DNA of 64,000 nucleotides, from positions 6,746,197 to 6,810,196 of the forward strand of contig JAITYX010000032.1 in the NCBI GenBank assembly GCA_021018815.1, given 5' to 3'. Positions 62,955-64,000 of this stretch are shown here, piece by piece. Positions within the stretch are counted from its first letter, which is position 1, and each line of letters starts with the position of its first letter. The stretch is from Talinum fruticosum (lineage: Eukaryota; Streptophyta; Magnoliopsida; Caryophyllales; Talinaceae). The position numbers and the translations under genes are program-made. The notes under the pieces are model-generated. The model had not been told where the DNA came from and searched no databases. It was given only the letters and a program-made list of their open reading frames with translations.

Positions 62955-64000
62955 CGACAAGCATCGACTTAGCCTCCGGGAGCTAATAAGTCTCATTTCC
63001 ACCTCCATAAGGGGACATCCTTCGAAGTTACGGTAAGCGATAACTTAGCCTCCGGGAGCTAAAAATCGTACGCCTAACTTCATAAAAGGAACACCTCTTA
63101 GAGGACACACAATCATGCACTTCTAAGCCAACGGGAGCTGGAAGGTCGCGTAAAGACCTATGTCCGCGTGGGCACTCGCACTCCTAAGTTAAGGTTAGGG
63201 GGTCGCGCTCTCCGTGGGATGTTCTCTAGCGAGAATCATGCACTTCTAAGCCTACGGGAGCTGGAAGGTCGCGTAAAGACCCATGTCCACATGGGCACTC
63301 GCACTCCTAACTTAAGGTTAGGAGGTCGCGCTCTACGATCATGCACTTCTAAGCCCACGGGAGCTGGAAGGTCGCGCAAAGACCCATGTTTGCATGGGCA
63401 CTTGCACTCCTAACTTCGGGTTAGGGGTCGCGTTTTCCGAGGGATATACCCTCGCGAGATACTTACGTTCATGCACTTTCAAGACAATGCTACCATGGGC
63501 AAATTCACTTTCTTCGAATCCGAGGCACATAGGGGCTAGGACGCCTCGAGGGCCCTAGAGGGATCACAAGAAAACTCATCCTCCTCGCAAGACTCCTTTT
63601 TAGCCCAGGGCTAAGTAAAAGTCAAATCAAATCATCATCACAAAAATCACAAGAATGGTAAAAACAAAACGAGTAAGGTCCGAAAGCTCGTCAAGCAACG
63701 ACTTAGCCTCCGAGGGCTAACAAGTCGCATCTCTACCTTCATAAGGGGCTATCCTTTGGGGTTCAAAGTCAGCTTGCACTCAGCGACAACTTGGCCTCCG
63801 GGAGCCGAAAATCGCACTCTCAGCCCCATAGGGTGGTACTCTTCAAGAAGCTATCTCTCAAGCACTTTCAAGCCTCCGGAGCCGAAAGGTCGCGCAAAGA
63901 CCCATTCCGTCATGGGCACTCACGCACTTTCGAACCTTCAAGAATCGAAAGGTCACGCAAAGACCCATTCCGTCATGGGCATTCACGCACTTTCGAACCT
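62955..64000. repeat. Higher-order tandem repeats in the retroelement 3' region
   Basis: A CGACTTAGCCTCCGGGAGCT-type block near 62966 recurs near 63700 (about 740 bp apart), with secondary copies near 63047 and 63788. Between them, a unit with GGGAGCTGGAAGGTCGCG and AAAGACC-ATGTCC recurs at 63133, 63256 and 63359 (spacing 123 and 103 bp). A shorter variant occurs near 63880 and 63940. The array runs off the window end. Confidence 0.7.

Noticed and set aside
61992..63008. 338-codon minus-strand open frame rich in Pro, Thr and Arg
   Set aside because: Nearly all of it is translation of the GC-rich minisatellite; other frames of the same repeat are also open.
1..64000. tRNA, rRNA and CRISPR features
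   Set aside because: Only isolated Pol III box-like motifs in SINE-like repeats were found; no cloverleaf tRNA, rRNA segment or regularly spaced repeat-spacer array.

Overview
This window looks like nuclear DNA of a flowering plant, most likely a eudicot. It is AT-rich. The recognisable genes are plant families with many short exons and mostly GT-AG introns, and the spaces between them hold MITEs, SINE-like copies, microsatellites and part of an LTR retrotransposon. I cannot name the species. There is no bacterial-style operon, CRISPR array or tRNA gene that I can see.

Layout. Positions 1-5.5 kb are intergenic, with an intact-looking hAT-type MITE and several old tandem repeats. A three-exon minus-strand gene for a TPR-like protein lies at 5756-6948. 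Positions 7-22.5 kb are a long AT-rich gap. It holds a long inverted repeat (9053-9408) that would fold into a strong RNA hairpin, an old local duplication (12.1-16.3 kb), a SINE copy and a Tourist-like MITE. A 14-exon plus-strand gene at 22556-30485 encodes a CIPK24/SOS2-type protein kinase. Facing it on the minus strand, 32674-35017 encodes an EIN3-binding F-box protein (EBF1/EBF2 type), with candidate EIN3 sites and a TATA box upstream and U-tracts in its 3' UTR. Positions 35-41.7 kb are intergenic. A five-exon minus-strand gene for a DUF4050 (Gag1-like clamp) protein lies at 41693-44627; one of its introns is a GC-AG intron. The bL36 ribosomal protein gene (46317-50922, with a probable 5' UTR exon near 53.2 kb) encodes only 99 residues. 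Its two introns are filled with an old ~300-bp tandem repeat, a Tourist-like MITE, a SINE-like copy and a possible hAT relic. A second hAT-type MITE lies just upstream. From about 57.3 kb to the end is a decayed Ty3/gypsy-type element with gag and protease remains but no reverse transcriptase or integrase that I can see. Several tandem arrays follow, including a very GC-rich 26-27-bp minisatellite.

How the genes relate. In Arabidopsis, SOS2/CIPK24 works in the salt-overly-sensitive pathway with the calcium sensor SOS3 and the antiporter SOS1, and has also been reported to phosphorylate EIN3. EBF1/2 target EIN3 for degradation. Two regulators reported to act on EIN3 are therefore convergent neighbours here. 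The other genes have no evident functional link to them.

All exon structures were deduced by eye from splice signals, reading-frame continuity and remembered family sequence. They have not been tested against transcripts.
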